Position numbers and translations under genes: made by a program
NCBI GenBank assembly: GCA_963575745.1
Contig: CAUYUJ010009441.1
Coordinates: 10,001-32,500, forward strand
Length of the DNA: 22,500 nucleotides
Direction of reading: 5' to 3'
DNA from: Prorocentrum cordatum
Taxonomy: Eukaryota; Sar; Dinophyceae; Prorocentrales; Prorocentraceae
Part shown: piece after piece, positions 1 to 8,315 of the stretch
Position numbering within the stretch: the first letter of the stretch is position 1
Layout: each line of letters begins with the position of its first letter
Notes under the pieces: generated by a model
What the model was told of the DNA's origin: nothing
The model's database searches: none
The model's input: only the letters and a program-made list of their open reading frames with translations

Positions 1-50
1 CTCAGGGCTGGGTTTCTTGTGGAGGGTTTCCTGTGGTCGAGCTCCTACGG
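1..50 (+). repeat. Family A repeat, right end (cut by window edge)
   Basis: It matches the last 50 bases of family A copies at 8316-8495 and 17683-17860 (GGTTTCTTGTGG...GAGCTCCTAC). The remainder lies outside the window. Confidence 0.75.
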
Positions 51-59
51 TGTGCGTGT

Positions 60-530
60 TAGTCTCAGAGGCTCCTCGTCGTGTCCCTTCGCTGCAGCCC
101 AGTCTTTGCACCGTGCGCCTACAGCCCTGCTCTTGATCTATCCCTTCTCGTCCCTGATCCCTGATCCCTCCTGCCTCCTCGACTCTCCGTCCTGATCCCT
201 CCTCCTTCCTTTCTCCGCTTTTCCACGCCTCTCACCGTTCCCCCCACCCCATCCTCTCTCCCTCCTCCCTCTTCCAACCTACCCTCAGTGCTCCTCCCTC
301 GTCGCCCATCCCTCCCTCCTGAGTCCTTGCCCCCCCCCCCTCTTCGTCATATCCCTCCTCCTTTCTCCCTTCTTGCCCTCCTCCCTTCACCCTGCCCTCC
401 TCCCACCTTTGCCTCCTTCCCTCCCTCCTCCCTTCTGTTCTCTTCCTGCCCCCCCAGCATCCCAGGGTTTTCACCCTCCTCCTTCGCCATCTGCCTCCCC
501 CGCTAGTGTGCTGCCGCTGCTCCCCCTTCC
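60..530 (+). repeat. Long pyrimidine-rich (C/T) tract
   Basis: About 470 bases are dominated by C and T on the plus strand, without a strict unit (CCTCC, CCCTT and TCCCTC words). Some CTGATCCCT repetition occurs near 150-200. Open frames here only reflect base composition. It directly precedes the candidate exon at 554. Confidence 0.85.
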
Positions 531-553
531 GCACCGCCCAAGCTGCTTGGCAG

Positions 554-636
554 TCAGCGCACCCGGCCCGAGGAACGCCAACGCTGTCAGCACCCTCGTC
601 ACCGAGCGAAGCCTCGTCTGCGACTTTATGTGCGAG
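554..636 (+). CDS. Candidate exon, unknown product
   Basis: An open 83-bp segment lies between a CTTGGCAG acceptor-like site (ending 553) and a GAG|GTCAGG donor-like site at 637. In the favoured frame it reads SAPGPRNANAVSTLV, then TERSLVCDFMCE, with mixed, protein-like composition and mostly G/C third positions. The preceding 400 bases are strongly pyrimidine-rich, which would suit a 3' splice site. No family is recognised. The frame continues only to a stop at 652-654 without splicing. It could be chance in GC-rich DNA. Confidence 0.3.
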
Positions 637-803
637 GTCAGGGGCCCAATCTGACGCCTCTCGATGGCGTCGCGCTGGGGGGGGGTCTCTCGAGCGCGAG
701 CAGGGGGCGTGCAGAGGTTTGGAGCTCGACGCACTTGCACGCAGATGGGGGCGGGGCCACTGTCAAGCAGCGAGTTACCCAGGTGCGAGCCTCGCACTGT
801 CGG

Positions 804-978
804 TGCGTGTCGTGCCGACGCGGCGGCGACCCCAGCGCGGGCGTTCAAAGTTGAACGCCGCCAGTGGCCCAGATCCTGCCACTGTGGAACGATCTGGCGA
901 TCGAGAAACCGTCGATCGTTCAAGGTTGAACGGTCCACGCGGTGTTAGAAACCCTTGCCGAGGCCGCCACGACACGAC
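804..978 (+). mobile_element. Family D element, copy D1
   Basis: About 175 bp is homologous to 6846-7014. The ends are inverted (GTGTCGTGCC against CCACGACACG), and inside are two near-palindromes of the type GCGTTCAAGGTTGAACGC (at about 841-858 and 916-932). Both copies share the layout and flanking motif CCCAGCGCGGG. No coding capacity, so MITE- or introner-like. Confidence 0.65.
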
Positions 979-1125
979 CCCGCCGTACCCGTGCAGTCGG
1001 ATCGCTGCAGAAGGCACCCTTTTCGTTGGGGAGGGGCTCGGTGCTCCTAGCTTGTGTTGCAGCTTGTCTTGGGTTTCCCTCAGGGTTTCTGTGGGAAGCC
1101 GAAGTTCAACGCATGGGAGAGTTCG

Positions 1126-1196
1126 AAGAAGAAACAACGCCATACACATAAACTTTTGGCGCTCCGCGCGGATTTCTTGGATCCGCGCTGGACCCC
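1126..1196 (+). mobile_element. Family C foldback element, left half only (C1)
   Basis: It matches the left TIR of C4 (17316-17506) from AAGAAGAAACAACG to the CCGCGCGGATTTCTTGGATC core. At about 1191-1196 it passes directly into a family A copy, so the element is truncated in a chimeric join. Confidence 0.7.
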
Positions 1197-1361
1197 ATGC
1201 CAAGAAACACCCTGCTCGCGTCCAGGGGGCCCTGGTTTCGTGGGTTCGCTGGTTTTGCTATGGAGGGCGTGGCGTTCTCGCACCAAAAATCAATGGATGT
1301 CCTGTGGTCTCAGGGTTGGGTTTCTTGTGGAAGGTTGCTTGTGGATTGGCCTGCTCTGTAC
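1192..1361 (+). mobile_element. Family A element, copy A2
   Basis: About 170 bp aligns along its length with 8316-8495 and 17683-17860 (CATGCCAAGAA, ACACCCTGCT, CACCAAAAATCAATGGA, GGGTTGGGTTTCTTGTGG). Its left TIR is replaced by the C1 half-element. The right end is near CTCTGTAC. Confidence 0.72.
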
Positions 1362-1367
1362 GGTGAA

Positions 1368-1412
1368 GTCGGGCATGCCCCCTTCTACAGGAGGAATCTC
1401 CAATAACAGCAG
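1368..1412 (+). mobile_element. Family B element, left end only (B1)
   Basis: GTCGGGCATGCCC, then TCTACAGGAGGAAT, matches the left ends of B2, B3 and B4. No matching right end is found before the GAT/GCT tract. Confidence 0.55.
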
Positions 1413-1562
1413 AACAACAATGTCTGGCGACGCTTGCTCGTGCTCTTTGGACCATCTTTGATCCTGCTTTGACTGCTTCTTGTTTAATCGCTTCGCTCAT
1501 TCCGCCGGCCCGTATTGTGCCATCACAGGCGTTTGCCTGCGCGTTCGTGGCCTCTTGAGGTC
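1413..1562. other. No recognisable feature
   Basis: About 150 bases between the B1 end and the triplet tract. Nothing coding or structured was recognised. Confidence 0.4.
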
Positions 1563-1972
1563 TCTGATGACGATGACGATGATGATGCTGATGATGATGC
1601 TGCTGCTGATGAAGATGATGCTGATGCTGATGCTGATGCTGATGATGATGACGATGATGATTATTATGATGATGCTGCTGATGATGCTGATGCTGATGCT
1701 GATGCTTCTGCTGATGCTGCTGATGATGATGCTGCTGAAGCTGATGATGATGCAGCTGATGATGATGCTGATGATGATGGTGATAATGATACTGATGCTG
1801 CTGCTGATGATGATGATGCTGCTGATGATGATGCTGATGCTGCTGCTGATGATGCTGATGATGCTGCTGATGATGATGCTGATGCTGCTGCTGATGATGA
1901 TGCTGATGATGTTGATGCTGATGCTGATGATGATGAAGAAGAAGAAGCTGATGATGCTGCTGATAATGATGA
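1563..1972 (+). repeat. Imperfect GAT/GCT triplet array
   Basis: About 410 bp is built almost only from GAT and GCT triplets in mixed order, with rare GAC, GAA, CTT and TAT-type interruptions. Frames translate to Asp/Ala, Met/Leu or Ser/Ala runs on one strand and His/Gln on the other. None has flanking protein-like sequence, so it is a degenerate microsatellite. Confidence 0.9.
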
Positions 1973-2126
1973 TCCGTAAGGGCTTCGCCCCCTGCCGCCG
2001 GCCCCCTCTCTCGGAGAATGGGCCATGGAAGAGCTAAGTCATGAGGCCTTGGCGCTGTCGTGAAGCAGTATCGAAACTTCATGCGAAGCCGATTCGCAAT
2101 CAGCAAAACCAACTGATCACAAGAGG

Positions 2127-2242
2127 GGTTACCACACCTGGCGATTGGTAAGACGTGTATGGTTTACGGGCTTGGTTACCACACCTTGCGATTAAAGGGC
2201 CGAGGGAGTTCTCGCAGTTTGGGTTACCACGCCTTGCGATGG
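2127..2242 (+). repeat. Three spaced copies of a 20-bp repeat
   Basis: GGTTACCACACCT-GCGAT occurs at 2127, 2174 and 2222 (last copy with G for A), spaced 47 and 48 bp. The intervening sequence is not conserved. It leads straight into the 72/73-bp satellite. Confidence 0.75.
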
Positions 2243-2915
2243 ATGTGCGTGAAGGGTGGCACCGAATTTCAGAAATGTGGCAAATCCCCTGTGTTTTTGG
2301 ACCCTGACCCCGCGGATCTGCGTGAGGGGTGGCACCGAATTTCAGAAATGTGGCAAATCCCCTGTGTTTTTGGACCCTGACCCCGCGGATCTGCGTGAGG
2401 GGTGGCACCGAATTTCAGAAATGTGGCAAATCCCATGTGTTTTTGGACCCTGACCCCGCGGATCTGCGTGAGGGGTGGCACCGAATTTCAGAAATGTGGC
2501 AAATCCCTGTGTTTTTGGACCCTGACCCCGCGGATCTGCGTGAGGGGTGGCACCGAATTTCAGAAATGTGGCAAATCCCTGTGTTTTTGGACCCTGACCC
2601 CGCGGATCTGCGTGAGGGGTGGCACCGAATTTCAGAAATGTGGCAAATCCCCTGTGTTTTTGGACCCTGACCCCGCGGATCTGCGTGAGGGGTGGCACCG
2701 AATTTCAGAAATGTGGCAAATCCCATGTGTTTTTGGACCCTGACCCCGCGGATCTGCGTGAGGGGTGGCACCGAATTTCAGAAATGTGGCAAATCCCTGT
2801 GTTTTTGGACCCTGACCCCGCGGATCTGCGTGAGGGGTGGCACCGAATTTCAGAAATGTGGCAAATCCCTGTGTTTTTGGACCCTGACCCCGCGGATCTG
2901 CGTGAGGGGTGTCGA
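2243..2915 (+). repeat. 72/73-bp satellite with four-unit higher-order repeat
   Basis: GTGGCACCG recurs at 2256, 2329, 2402, 2475, 2547, 2619, 2692, 2765 and 2837, so there are nine units of 73 or 72 bp, otherwise almost identical. They differ at AAATCC[CC/CA/C]TGTG. The variant order is C4, then (C4, A, C3, C3) twice. The block 2329-2618 is repeated as 2619-2908, both 290 bp. Open frames inside arise only from the absence of stops. Confidence 0.95.
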
Positions 2916-3000
2916 TTTCGAGCCCCCCCAGCAATTCAGACAACGCGCCCAGGGGGTGCTAAAAAGCCGGTTTGGGCCTCCCCCCCCCTCGCGCGGTCAA

Positions 3001-3056
3001 TCAACTAGTTACAGTAACCAGCAATAAGTCAACTAGTTACAGTAACCAGCAAGAAG
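3001..3056 (+). repeat. 28-bp direct repeat, two copies
   Basis: Two tandem units beginning TCAACTAGTTACAGTAACC run 3001-3028 and 3029-3056, differing at one base near the end. The local base composition is AT-richer than the surroundings. GTTACAGTAAC is itself a small palindrome. Confidence 0.85.
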
Positions 3057-3151
3057 CAGAACTGTAACACTGGAAACTACAAGCTACAACTGGTACAGGA
3101 AACTGCGAATCACGGGCCTACAGCCTGGTGGCCCCACAAGGGGGCCGGCGG

Positions 3152-3437
<286 letters not shown>

Positions 3438-3490
3438 CTGAGGAGGAGAGGAGGAGGAGGAGGAGGAGGAGAGGAGGAGGAGGAGGGGCG
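3438..3490 (+). repeat. GGA-rich purine tract
   Basis: AGGAGG repeats directly follow the GAT array, with occasional GAGAGG breaks. Confidence 0.85.
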
Positions 3491-4173
3491 CGGCAGCACA
3501 AGGGCCAACGCCCAGCCAGGCGGGCCAGCAGCAGGAGGCGGTGCCACCAGGGGAAAGCGGGCCCTCGCACCCCTCCCGCTCCCCCCACCCCGCATGGAGT
3601 AGATCTTGGCTGTCTTTGGCGCCCTTTTCGAGCAGGTGGAGCCTCCCTCATGGGACGCGCTGGTGCAAACAGTCGCGCTACGCAGGGGTCCAGAGCCAGA
3701 CCCCCCCCCTCCCCCCCCCTTCCGCCCAATGTCGAAACGCCGAATGAACAAACGACTGCTAGACTGCTATGATGTTCCAACCTACTTTAGCCTTGATCAC
3801 CAGAAACAAGTTCGAGCACCACGAAAGTACCGAACGCTCTAGGGTTTTCACGTCTTGGGCCCTGGGAGGCGAGACTCGTTCGACACTGCTTCGACACTTC
3901 TCTCGGCGCTCGAAATTATTTCTGGGATGTTGCTCTTAAGTTCGATGGGAGCAACGTAACGCGAGGACTCGGCACCGTCGGGCCGAGGTATAATTTGGTG
4001 GCGAACGATGGGATTCGACGCAGGCTCGACGCGGGCAGGGCCGCGACGGGACAGGCGAGGTTCCCCCGAGGATGCAGCACGAGGCCCTGGGGTCTCTCAG
4101 CGCGCTCGGGCTCCTTCGGCAGCAAAAGAGGGGAGCCTGGTATACCCTCTCCATCCTGATGCCGCCTGTAGCA

Positions 4174-4280
4174 CCGATCAGCGTCGATTAGCGTCTTAGA
4201 GCCGATTAGGTAAAGCCGATTCAGAGCGTCGATCTAGCGTCGATTTGCATCGATTAGCGCCGATTAGCGTCGATTCGCTT
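4174..4280 (+). repeat. 10-bp minisatellite inside family E
   Basis: CGATTAGCGT-like units have CGAT at 4174, 4184, 4203, 4217, 4230, 4241, 4251, 4261 and 4271. The last units are exactly 10 bp apart and the earlier ones are looser. Confidence 0.75.
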
Positions 4281-4327
4281 GAGCCGACAAGATGGTACGG
4301 GAGGCTCCCATGAGATGCCACCGAAGT

Positions 4328-4486
4328 ATCACATCGAGGTCGGTTCTGGGAAGGTGCCCTCGTGCTCGTCGTGTCTGTTGGATGCTTTGGTGCGTCCTGG
4401 GGAGGGCACCCTGGGACGTTATTCGGTTTGTGCCGGCGGAGGGTCTCGCGTTCTTGAAGGCTGTTCTTCGGTCCCAGGTCCAGCTG
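4328..4486 (+). mobile_element. Family F element, copy F1
   Basis: It shares ATCGAGGTCGGTTC, GGAGGGCACCCT, GGAGGGTCTCGCGTTCTT and GTCCCAGGTCC with 5650-5780 and with the two parts of 11320-11590. Its ends are weakly inverted. It sits inside the loop of family E, so it is a nested insertion. Confidence 0.6.
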
Positions 4487-4589
4487 CAGCGCGATGACTC
4501 CGTACCCCACCCCAGGTAGGCGCCCACGACCTCCCCAGGGCACGCAGACGTGGGCCGTTGTGGCCCGTGCAGCCAGGCCGCGCTCGCGC

Positions 4590-4790
4590 CCCTCCCTGCT
4601 CGCTGCCGCGCTCGTGCGCGGTCAAGGCACCGGTCACCCGCGGAGCTGGCAGCTCGGCCGGCTCCGCCGGCCCAGCTGCGCCGCAGTCGGCTGCGCTCGG
4701 TCGGCCCGGTTCGGTCGGCTGCCGTGTCATTGCCGCGTCGCTGAGCCCTGTCGGCTTCGGTCGGTGCCGGTTTCGCTGTTTGGCGGCTAG
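4590..4790 (+). repeat. GC-rich degenerate CGGTCGGC-type repeat
   Basis: Words such as GTCGGC, CTCGGTCGG and TTCGGTCGG recur irregularly, within the loop of family E. Open frames here are compositional. Confidence 0.45.
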
Positions 4791-5649
4791 GTCCAAGGCC
4801 TACAAGCGGCCTGGATCAGTGGGTCGACCCTGCCAGCTCAAGGGTATCCTTGTGTCCTGTGCCTCGCGACACGTGCCTTCTTACACTCCAATGGCGATGT
4901 GACCTTCGCAAGGGTCTTGTGTCCTCTCGCGTGCCCTCTCCAATCAAGTCCGACTGTACCCCCACCAGCTGCATCGATTCTTCTGTCGGAGTATCGGAGC
5001 CAGCCAGGGCGGGGCCGGCCGAAGCCGATATCGAAACGGACCAGTCGGGTCGACGTGCATCCTGGAGGGCAGCCTCTGTGGAGCACCGCACCCGCGACGA
5101 CGACGGTTGGCCAGGGCCGTCCACGGCGGCAGCAGAACCGAAGGCCGACGCAACCGGCAGCTCGGCGGCGAGCCCCATCTTTGCTGCCGAAGGAGCCCGA
5201 GCGCGGTGAGAGACCCCAGGGCCTCGTGCTGCATCCTCGGGGGGACCTCGCCTGTCCCGTCGCGGCCCTGCCCGCGTCGAGCCCGCGTCGAATCCCATCG
5301 TTCGCCACCAAACTATACCTCGGCCCGACGGTGCCGAGTCCTCGCGTTACGTTGCTCCCATCAAACTTAAGAGCAACATCCCAGAAATGATTTCGAGCGC
5401 CCAGAAAAGTGTCGAAGCAGTGTCGAACGAGTCTCGCCTCCCAGGGCCCCAAACGTGAAAGCCCTAGAGCGTTTGGTACTTTCGTGGTGCTCGAACTTCT
5501 TTCTGGTGGTCGAAGCTAAAGTAGGTTGGGACATCATAGGCCGATCAACGATTCAGGCAACTCGATGGGCCGTGAGGGTAGGATTCGGAATGCGTCGGGC
5601 CGCTGATCTTGGCCATGGTGCGGCCCGGTGCGGTCGGACCGAGGCATAT

Positions 5650-5780
5650 GAGATCGAGGTTGGCTCGGGGAGGGTACCCCAGTTCTCCGTGCTGGTTGGA
5701 TGCCTTGTTGGCATACTGGCGGAGGGTACCCTCGAATGCCCTTCAGCTTGGCTGGCGGAGGGTCTCACGTTCTTGCCTGG
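5650..5780 (+). mobile_element. Family F element, copy F2 (fused to family A)
   Basis: It matches F1 from GATCGAGGTTGGCTCGGGG to GGAGGGTCTCACGTTCTT, then passes at about 5780 into family A sequence (GGGCTTCGATGGCTCTGCTGTGG), losing its own right end. Confidence 0.6.
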
Positions 5781-5910
5781 GCTTCTTGGGCTTCGATGGC
5801 TCTGCTGTGGATGGAGAGCACGACGCTCCCACGCCAAAAAACCCCTGGGCGCCCTGGGGTCTCAGGGCCCGGCTCCTCTTGGCAGGCCTCCTGGTGGACT
5901 GGCCTCCCTC
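5780..5910 (+). mobile_element. Family A element, partial copy A5
   Basis: It aligns to the right two thirds of family A (TTCGATGG, GACGCTCCCACGCCAAAAA, CCTGGTGGACTGGCCTCC). The left third is missing because of the join with F2. Confidence 0.6.
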
Positions 5911-5914
5911 GCAG

Positions 5915-6175
5915 CCGCCGCCTGCGCCAGTCCGCTGCCGCCTGCCGCTCCGATGCTGCCGGCCCCTGCCCTCGTGGCCCCGCGTGCCCCCTCGGCTCCG
6001 GCGCGCGGGCGCCACCGGGCCCCTGCCGCCGGGCGCGGCCGCGTGCTGGTGAGGTCAAGCTCCCGCTGGAGCTGCTCTGCGTGGCGGTGTCCCGGCACAG
6101 GTCCCTCGTCAAGGAGATGGACGTGGTGCTGCCCCTGCAGCCCTCCCCGCAGGCCGCACGCCGCGGGAGGAGCAG
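5915..6175 (+). CDS. Candidate exon, unknown product
   Basis: From 6051 the frame EVKLPLELLCVAVSRHRSLV, then KEMDVVLPLQPSPQ, has G or C at nearly every third position and a balanced, amphipathic residue mix, unlike the flanking low-complexity frames. A CTCGCAG acceptor-like site ends at 5914 and an AGCAG|GT donor-like site lies at 6176. The upstream part (5915-6050) is Ala/Pro/Arg-rich and may belong to intron. A GTGAGG at 6049 could instead be a donor for another frame. No domain is recognised. Confidence 0.33.
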
Positions 6176-6189
6176 GTTTTTTGGAGCGG

Positions 6190-6705
6190 GTCAGGACGAG
6201 GCAGAGGCAGGAGGGGGAGGGGGGTGCGGAAGCAGACGGGGAGTCCTCGTCCTCCCCTGCGTCCTCGCCCCTGCTTCTCCTCCCCTTGCTCTTGCTCTTC
6301 CTCTCCCTCCCTGTCCTCATTCTACTCCTCTTCCTCCTCATCCTCACCCCGCTCCTCACCATCAGCCCACATCCTCCCGATCTCGGCCACACCCTGGGGC
6401 GCAGCCGCAGCCTCAAAGCCTCGGCCTCCGGCATCCTCCCCTTCCGCGCCCCCCCCCCGCTCGTCCTCCACCCGGCCCCGCCCGCCCCGCCCTCTCCAGG
6501 GGCCCCTCCCCCTCTCCGCTCCCCTTGCTCTCTTCCTCCTCTTCCCCTCCTCGCCCTCCCCCCGTTCACTTCTGCTGGCCATCGTTCCACTCGCCCTCCT
6601 GCTCCTCCTGCTCCTCCCTCTCGCTCGCCCTTCCTTCCCTCCTCGCCCTTCCCCCCCTCGCCCTCCCCCCTCGCTCCTCCCTCTCGCTCCCCGTCCGCTT
6701 CCGCT
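6190..6705 (+). repeat. Long pyrimidine-rich tract
   Basis: Mostly C and T on the plus strand (CTCCT, CCCTC and CTTGCT words) for about 500 bp, after a G/A-rich patch at 6190-6240. Large open frames on both strands here are compositional. Confidence 0.85.
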
Positions 6706-6771
6706 GCGGCCGGCCCTCGTTCCGCTTCTGCTGGCCGCCGTCGGGCGCTTCGGCCCCGCCCCCCGCGGCAG

Positions 6772-6838
6772 CCGAGGCAGGCCGCTCGCGGTGCGTGCTG
6801 CAGGCCGATGCCCGCTGTCCGCCGTCCGCTTAAGTACG
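6772..6838 (+). CDS. Candidate short exon before a family D element
   Basis: This is an open 67-bp segment between GCGGCAG (ending 6771) and an ACG|GTAGGT donor-like site at 6839. The donor lies at the left edge of the family D2 element, and a CCTGCAG acceptor-like site ends at 7025 on its right edge. Several frames are open, so the reading is uncertain and no product can be named. Confidence 0.18.
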
Positions 6839-6845
6839 GTAGGTT

Positions 6846-7014
6846 TGCGTCGTGTCGACCAGCGGCGGCCCCAGCGCGGGCGTTCAAGGTTGAACGCCGC
6901 CGGCGACCCAGAATCGATCGATGTTGAACGATCGGACGTTGCGGAGACGGCCGATCGTTCAAGGTTGAACGATCCAGCGCGGTGTCAGGAACCAACGCCA
7001 GGGTCGACACGGCA
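6846..7014 (+). mobile_element. Family D element, copy D2
   Basis: Homologous to D1. The outer ends are inverted (GCGTCGTGTCGACC against GGGTCGACACGGCA), with internal GCGTTCAAGGTTGAACGC and CGTTCAAGGTTGAACG palindromes. It sits between a GTAGGT (6839) and CCTGCAG (ending 7025), giving a GT-AG span of 187 bp, as expected of an introner. Confidence 0.7.
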
Positions 7015-7025
7015 CGGACCTGCAG

Positions 7026-7182
7026 TAGGGCCTGTCTCTCTACAGGAGGAATATTCAAAGATAGTCCAAAAAGAGTCAGGGGACGGTTTTTGGCCATTGT
7101 TTGATATGTTTTGGGGGTATTTTTTGGGGGTGTTTTTATTTTCTGTCCAGAATCCGCTTGTAGGGGGACAGGCCCGACCTAA
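7026..7182 (+). mobile_element. Family B element, copy B2
   Basis: The left end TAGGGCCTGTCTCTCTACAG and the right end CTTGTAGGGGGACAGGCCCG are imperfect inverted repeats. The middle shares TCAAAGATAGTC, GGGGACG and TTTTGG with B4 and B3. It abuts D2 with no spacer. Confidence 0.75.
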
Positions 7183-7229
7183 CCGTCCGCTCCTCCCTCC
7201 TCCTCCGCCCCTCCCCCAGACGTCGTGTT

Positions 7230-7345
7230 TTTGTTCACGGCGTCGGCCCACAGAAATTCTGTCTGACCCCTTCCCTGGGATCGGCTCGTCCCATCCCGAG
7301 CAGTCTTGTTGACGGTCCCAGGGCCCGGGGCCCCCAGAAGACGAA
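7230..7345 (+). repeat. Family G repeat, copy G1
   Basis: CCTTCCCTGGGATCGGCTCG, then CATCCCGAGCAGTC and TTGACGGTCCCAGGGCCC, matches G2 (9560-9670), G3 (17575-17682) and G4 (19213-19325, reversed). Confidence 0.7.
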
Positions 7346-7599
7346 CACGGCCCGAAACCTTCCGTCGTGATTCTTCGGCTTACGCCGCACCGCCGACCAC
7401 TTGGGGGAGAGTCGCTGTTGTGGCTTCTGGGTGCTGCGTGACTTATGCTTGTATTTATATCGAAGACGCCTACGGCGAATCACCGCCGCCCCCTGCCTTT
7501 TTGGAAGCGCCTATGTGGCCGAACGTTGAGGCCAGATCTGCAAAGCTATCGGATCATGTGTTCCCCAAATCGGTTTGGAAAGGCTTCGGGGAACACGTG

Positions 7600-7880
7600 G
7601 GCATCTTGAAGGTCCTCTTGGCCGTCTGAAGGCCATTTTGACTCTTTCGGGCCTTCTTGGAGGACGTCTTGGAGGGCCCTTGGGCCGTCTTTGAGGCCAT
7701 CTTGAGCGTCTTGGAGGCCTCTTGGGCCGTCTTGGGGGCCTTTTGGGTCCGTCTTGGGCCTCTTGGGCGATCTTTGGGGGCTCTTGGGCCGTCTCGGGTC
7801 GTCGGAAGGCCGAACAGAAAGCAAATGCCACAATCCTTCAAAAACTCATGAGAAATGAATGATTTTGGCCTTTTCGGGCC
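7600..7880 (+). repeat. Phased CTTGG/GGCC tract with conserved tail (P1)
   Basis: CTT(G) steps recur every 9-12 bases from 7605 to about 7793 (mean about 10.4), alternating with GGCC. A non-phased tail follows (CGTCGGAAGGCCGAACAG, then CCTTCAAAAAC) that also ends P2. Confidence 0.75.
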
Positions 7881-8212
7881 TTCCTGGAGGCCTTCTTGGA
7901 GGCCTGTTGGGCCGTAATGGTGGGCTCTTGGCACGTCTGACGCCGTCGGAAGCCGTTTGGGGGGCCTCTCTGGGCCGACTTGGGGCCCTCTTGGGGTGCT
8001 CCAGGGCCGTCTTGGAGGTCATCTTGGGCGTCTTAAAGGCCTCCTGGGCCGTCTTGGGGGCCTCTTGGGCCGTTCTGGGGCCATCTTGGAGGCCTCTTGG
8101 GCGATCGTTGGGCGATCTTTGGGGGCTCTTGGGCCGTCTCGGTCCGTCGGAAGGCCGAAAAGAAGCAACTGTCAAAATCCTTCAAAAACCTCAGGAACAT
8201 CAGTGTTTTTGG
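7881..8212 (+). repeat. Phased tract with conserved tail (P2), tandem to P1
   Basis: Same architecture as P1, about 340 bp downstream: CTTGGAGGCCTCTTGGGC steps, then CGTCGGAAGGCCGAAAAG and CCTTCAAAAAC. P1 and P2 look like a direct duplication. Confidence 0.75.
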
Positions 8213-8275
8213 CCCTCCCTCCCTCCCGCCCTCCCTTTCTCCCTCCCTCCTCCCCTCCTCTGCCCGCTTTGCTCC
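8213..8275 (+). repeat. CCCTCCCT pyrimidine tract
   Basis: A short, almost pure C/T run, directly after P2. Confidence 0.85.
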
Positions 8276-8315
8276 ACCGCGGCCTATCCGTCAGGGGAAC
8301 TGATAAACATACCGC

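Larger units (their letters stand above)
3767..5539. mobile_element. Family E: 1.77-kb element with about 370-bp inverted arms
   Basis: The left arm (3767 to about 4136) and the right arm (about 5171-5539, reversed) are inverted copies, by eye about 95% identical, from CTATGATGT at the outer edge to CTTCGGCAGCAAA at the inner edge. The loop of about 1 kb holds a 10-bp minisatellite, a family F copy and GC-rich sequence, but no credible transposase. It resembles a non-autonomous foldback/TIR element. No clear target duplication was seen. A diverged related piece lies at 9720-9912. Confidence 0.8.

Noticed and set aside
1480-2037. Met/Leu-rich plus-strand frame and Asp/Ala frame
   Set aside because: Translations of the GAT/GCT array with no supporting flanking sequence.
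2243-2915. CRISPR-like array
   Set aside because: The units are contiguous 72/73-bp satellite repeats without unique spacers, in a eukaryotic context.
2256-3027. Overlapping frames with repeated TEFQKCGKS-like peptides
   Set aside because: They start at GTG codons inside the 72/73-bp satellite and exist because the unit lacks stops; the frame shifts from unit to unit.
5862-7097. 411-codon minus-strand frame
   Set aside because: It crosses a pyrimidine tract, family D and family B; its composition is Gly/Arg/Glu-rich and contains no domain.
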